NCBI GenBank assembly: GCA_038322815.1
Contig: JBBQGG010000002.1
Span: forward strand, 1-64,000
Source of the DNA: PALSA-1296 sp038322815
Lineage (GTDB): Bacteria; Bacteroidota; Ignavibacteria; Palsa-1295
DNA length: 64,000 nucleotides
Reading direction: 5' to 3'
The position numbers were made by a program, and so were the translations under genes. A model generated the notes under the pieces. That model saw nothing but the letters and a program-made list of their open reading frames with translations, searched no databases and was not told the DNA's origin. Shown here in pieces: positions 63,280-64,000 of the stretch (the first letter of the stretch is position 1; each line of letters opens with the position of its first letter).

Positions 63280-64000
63280 ATGTCGAAGGCAATCTCTTCA
63301 GGTAACATGTCCGATACACAGGTTCATCCTGGTAGCGATAATGTTCTCGGTATTCGAAGAAGAGATCAATTTATTCATTCTGCCATCATCGGAGTATTAG
63401 TCGGCGGAGTTGCAGTACTTTTCCAGCTTTCACTGGATTTTGTTGAAACAGCCAGAATATCATTACTTGGAAGTCTTAAATCGTATCCAACTTTTGGTTG
63501 GCTTGTCTTACCTATCATCCTTGGAGCTGTTGCAGGGTTAGGAGGTTTTCTAACTCAGAAATTTGCGCCTGAAGCTTCAGGAAGTGGCATCCCACACGTT
63601 AAAGCAGTACTGCTCAATATTCGTGAGCTGAATTGGAAAAAATTATTGCCCGTAAAGTTCTTTGCCGGATTGATGTCAATCGGAGCCGGTCTTTCCTTAG
63701 GTCGTGAAGGTCCGACAGTGCAAATGGGAGCCGCTATCGGTAAGGGAGCTTCAGAGTATTTGCATACGGGAAAGCATGCAACAAAACGGTTGATCTCTGC
63801 CGCTGCAGGTGCGGGACTTTCAGCAGCCTTCAATGCCCCGCTTGCAGGTTTCATATTTGTTATTGAGGAATTGCAGAAGGAGCTATCGCCCTTAACATTC
63901 GGAAGCGCCTTTATTTCCTGTGTAACGGCAGTCGCAATTAATAGAATATTTACAGGGCAGCTTCCATCTTTTCATATTCGCGGTTACCCGATACCTCCGT
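63280..64000 (+). CDS. Second ClC-family chloride transporter, cut by the window edge
   Basis: An open frame from the ATG at 63280 runs to the end of the window (240 codons, no stop). It has the canonical ClC motifs: GSGIPHVKAVL and LSLGREGPTVQMGAAIGKG, with AAFNAPLAGFIFVIEEL following. Unlike the upstream ClC gene it retains GREGP. The two are about 100 bases apart, so tandem but not recent duplicates. Domains after the first 240 residues cannot be seen. A start at the downstream ATG at 63307 is possible. Confidence 0.9.
   Translation, partial: MSKAISSGNMSDTQVHPGSDNVLGIRRRDQFIHSAIIGVLVGGVAVLFQLSLDFVETARISLLGSLKSYPTFGWLVLPIILGAVAGLGGFLTQKFAPEASGSGIPHVKAVLLNIRELNWKKLLPVKFFAGLMSIGAGLSLGREGPTVQMGAAIGKGASEYLHTGKHATKRLISAAAGAGLSAAFNAPLAGFIFVIEELQKELSPLTFGSAFISCVTAVAINRIFTGQLPSFHIRGYPIPP

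Noticed and set aside
1..64000. CRISPR arrays, rRNA, tRNA, insertion sequences and phage genes
   Set aside because: No regularly spaced direct repeats, no conserved RNA blocks and no transposase, integrase or structural phage genes were recognised.

Overview
The window looks like chromosomal DNA from a non-spore-forming member of the Bacteroidota/Chlorobiota (FCB) group, most plausibly near Ignavibacteria or Kapaibacteriota. That placement is an inference. It rests on five secreted proteins with Por/type IX-secretion-like C-terminal tails, the Aquifex-type aconitase, the split DsbD-like protein, many TTG/GTG or poorly marked starts, and moderate GC. There is no rRNA, tRNA, CRISPR array, transposase or phage gene. 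The content is mostly housekeeping genes with a smaller accessory and secreted fraction.

Layout. 0-8 kb is a tight plus-strand run: a nucleotidyltransferase/PMM-like fusion, a secreted dienelactone hydrolase, rsmG, a GH57 4-alpha-glucanotransferase-like enzyme, a DUF2279 protein and a GT2 glycosyltransferase. 8-11.5 kb (minus) is an ECF sigma factor, its membrane anti-sigma partner and a barrel-like outer-membrane protein. 11.8-21.2 kb holds a secreted sorting-tail protein whose signal sequence appears invaded by a palindromic repeat, an asparaginase, a RelB/ParE-type toxin-antitoxin pair abutting ruvB, a six-PAS histidine kinase and aconitase. 21.4-29.9 kb (minus) has a secreted propeller-like protein, a complete partner-switching module (SpoIIE/RsbU phosphatase, STAS antagonist, RsbW-like kinase with a degenerate G1 box), hflX, nadA and ygfZ. 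30-41.5 kb carries small metabolic and membrane genes, plsY, an HtrA lipoprotease, a TraB-like protein and an spmA-spmB-outer-membrane-protein operon. 41.5-48.3 kb has a TPR protein, a voltage-gated K+ channel ending in a SHOCT-like tail, a broken Uma2 gene, rarA and a TlpA-like protein. 48.7-58.2 kb is a secretome island: BNR-repeat and beta-helix proteins with sorting tails, a gene split by a UGA-C frameshift, a stand-alone DsbD N-terminal-like domain, a redoxin and the decayed remnant of a second redoxin. 58.3-64 kb holds a TylF-type methyltransferase, trmO, a YebC regulator, MarR and two different ClC channels, the second cut by the window edge.

Intergenic DNA is dominated by dispersed palindromic repeats. 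One family begins TCATTGCGAG, the other TCATTCTGAG. They usually occur as head-to-head pairs between genes, and in one case (37.5 kb) the repeat supplies the start codon of the next gene. Several strong rho-independent terminators are visible.

No single locus proves a new system. The best candidates for a second look are the UGA-C frameshifted secreted gene (51936-52572), the in-frame repeat in a signal peptide (about 12699-12758), the partner-switching module with no sigma target and an atypical kinase, the ECF/anti-sigma/barrel signalling locus, and the fusion protein whose mutase half lacks its catalytic residues.
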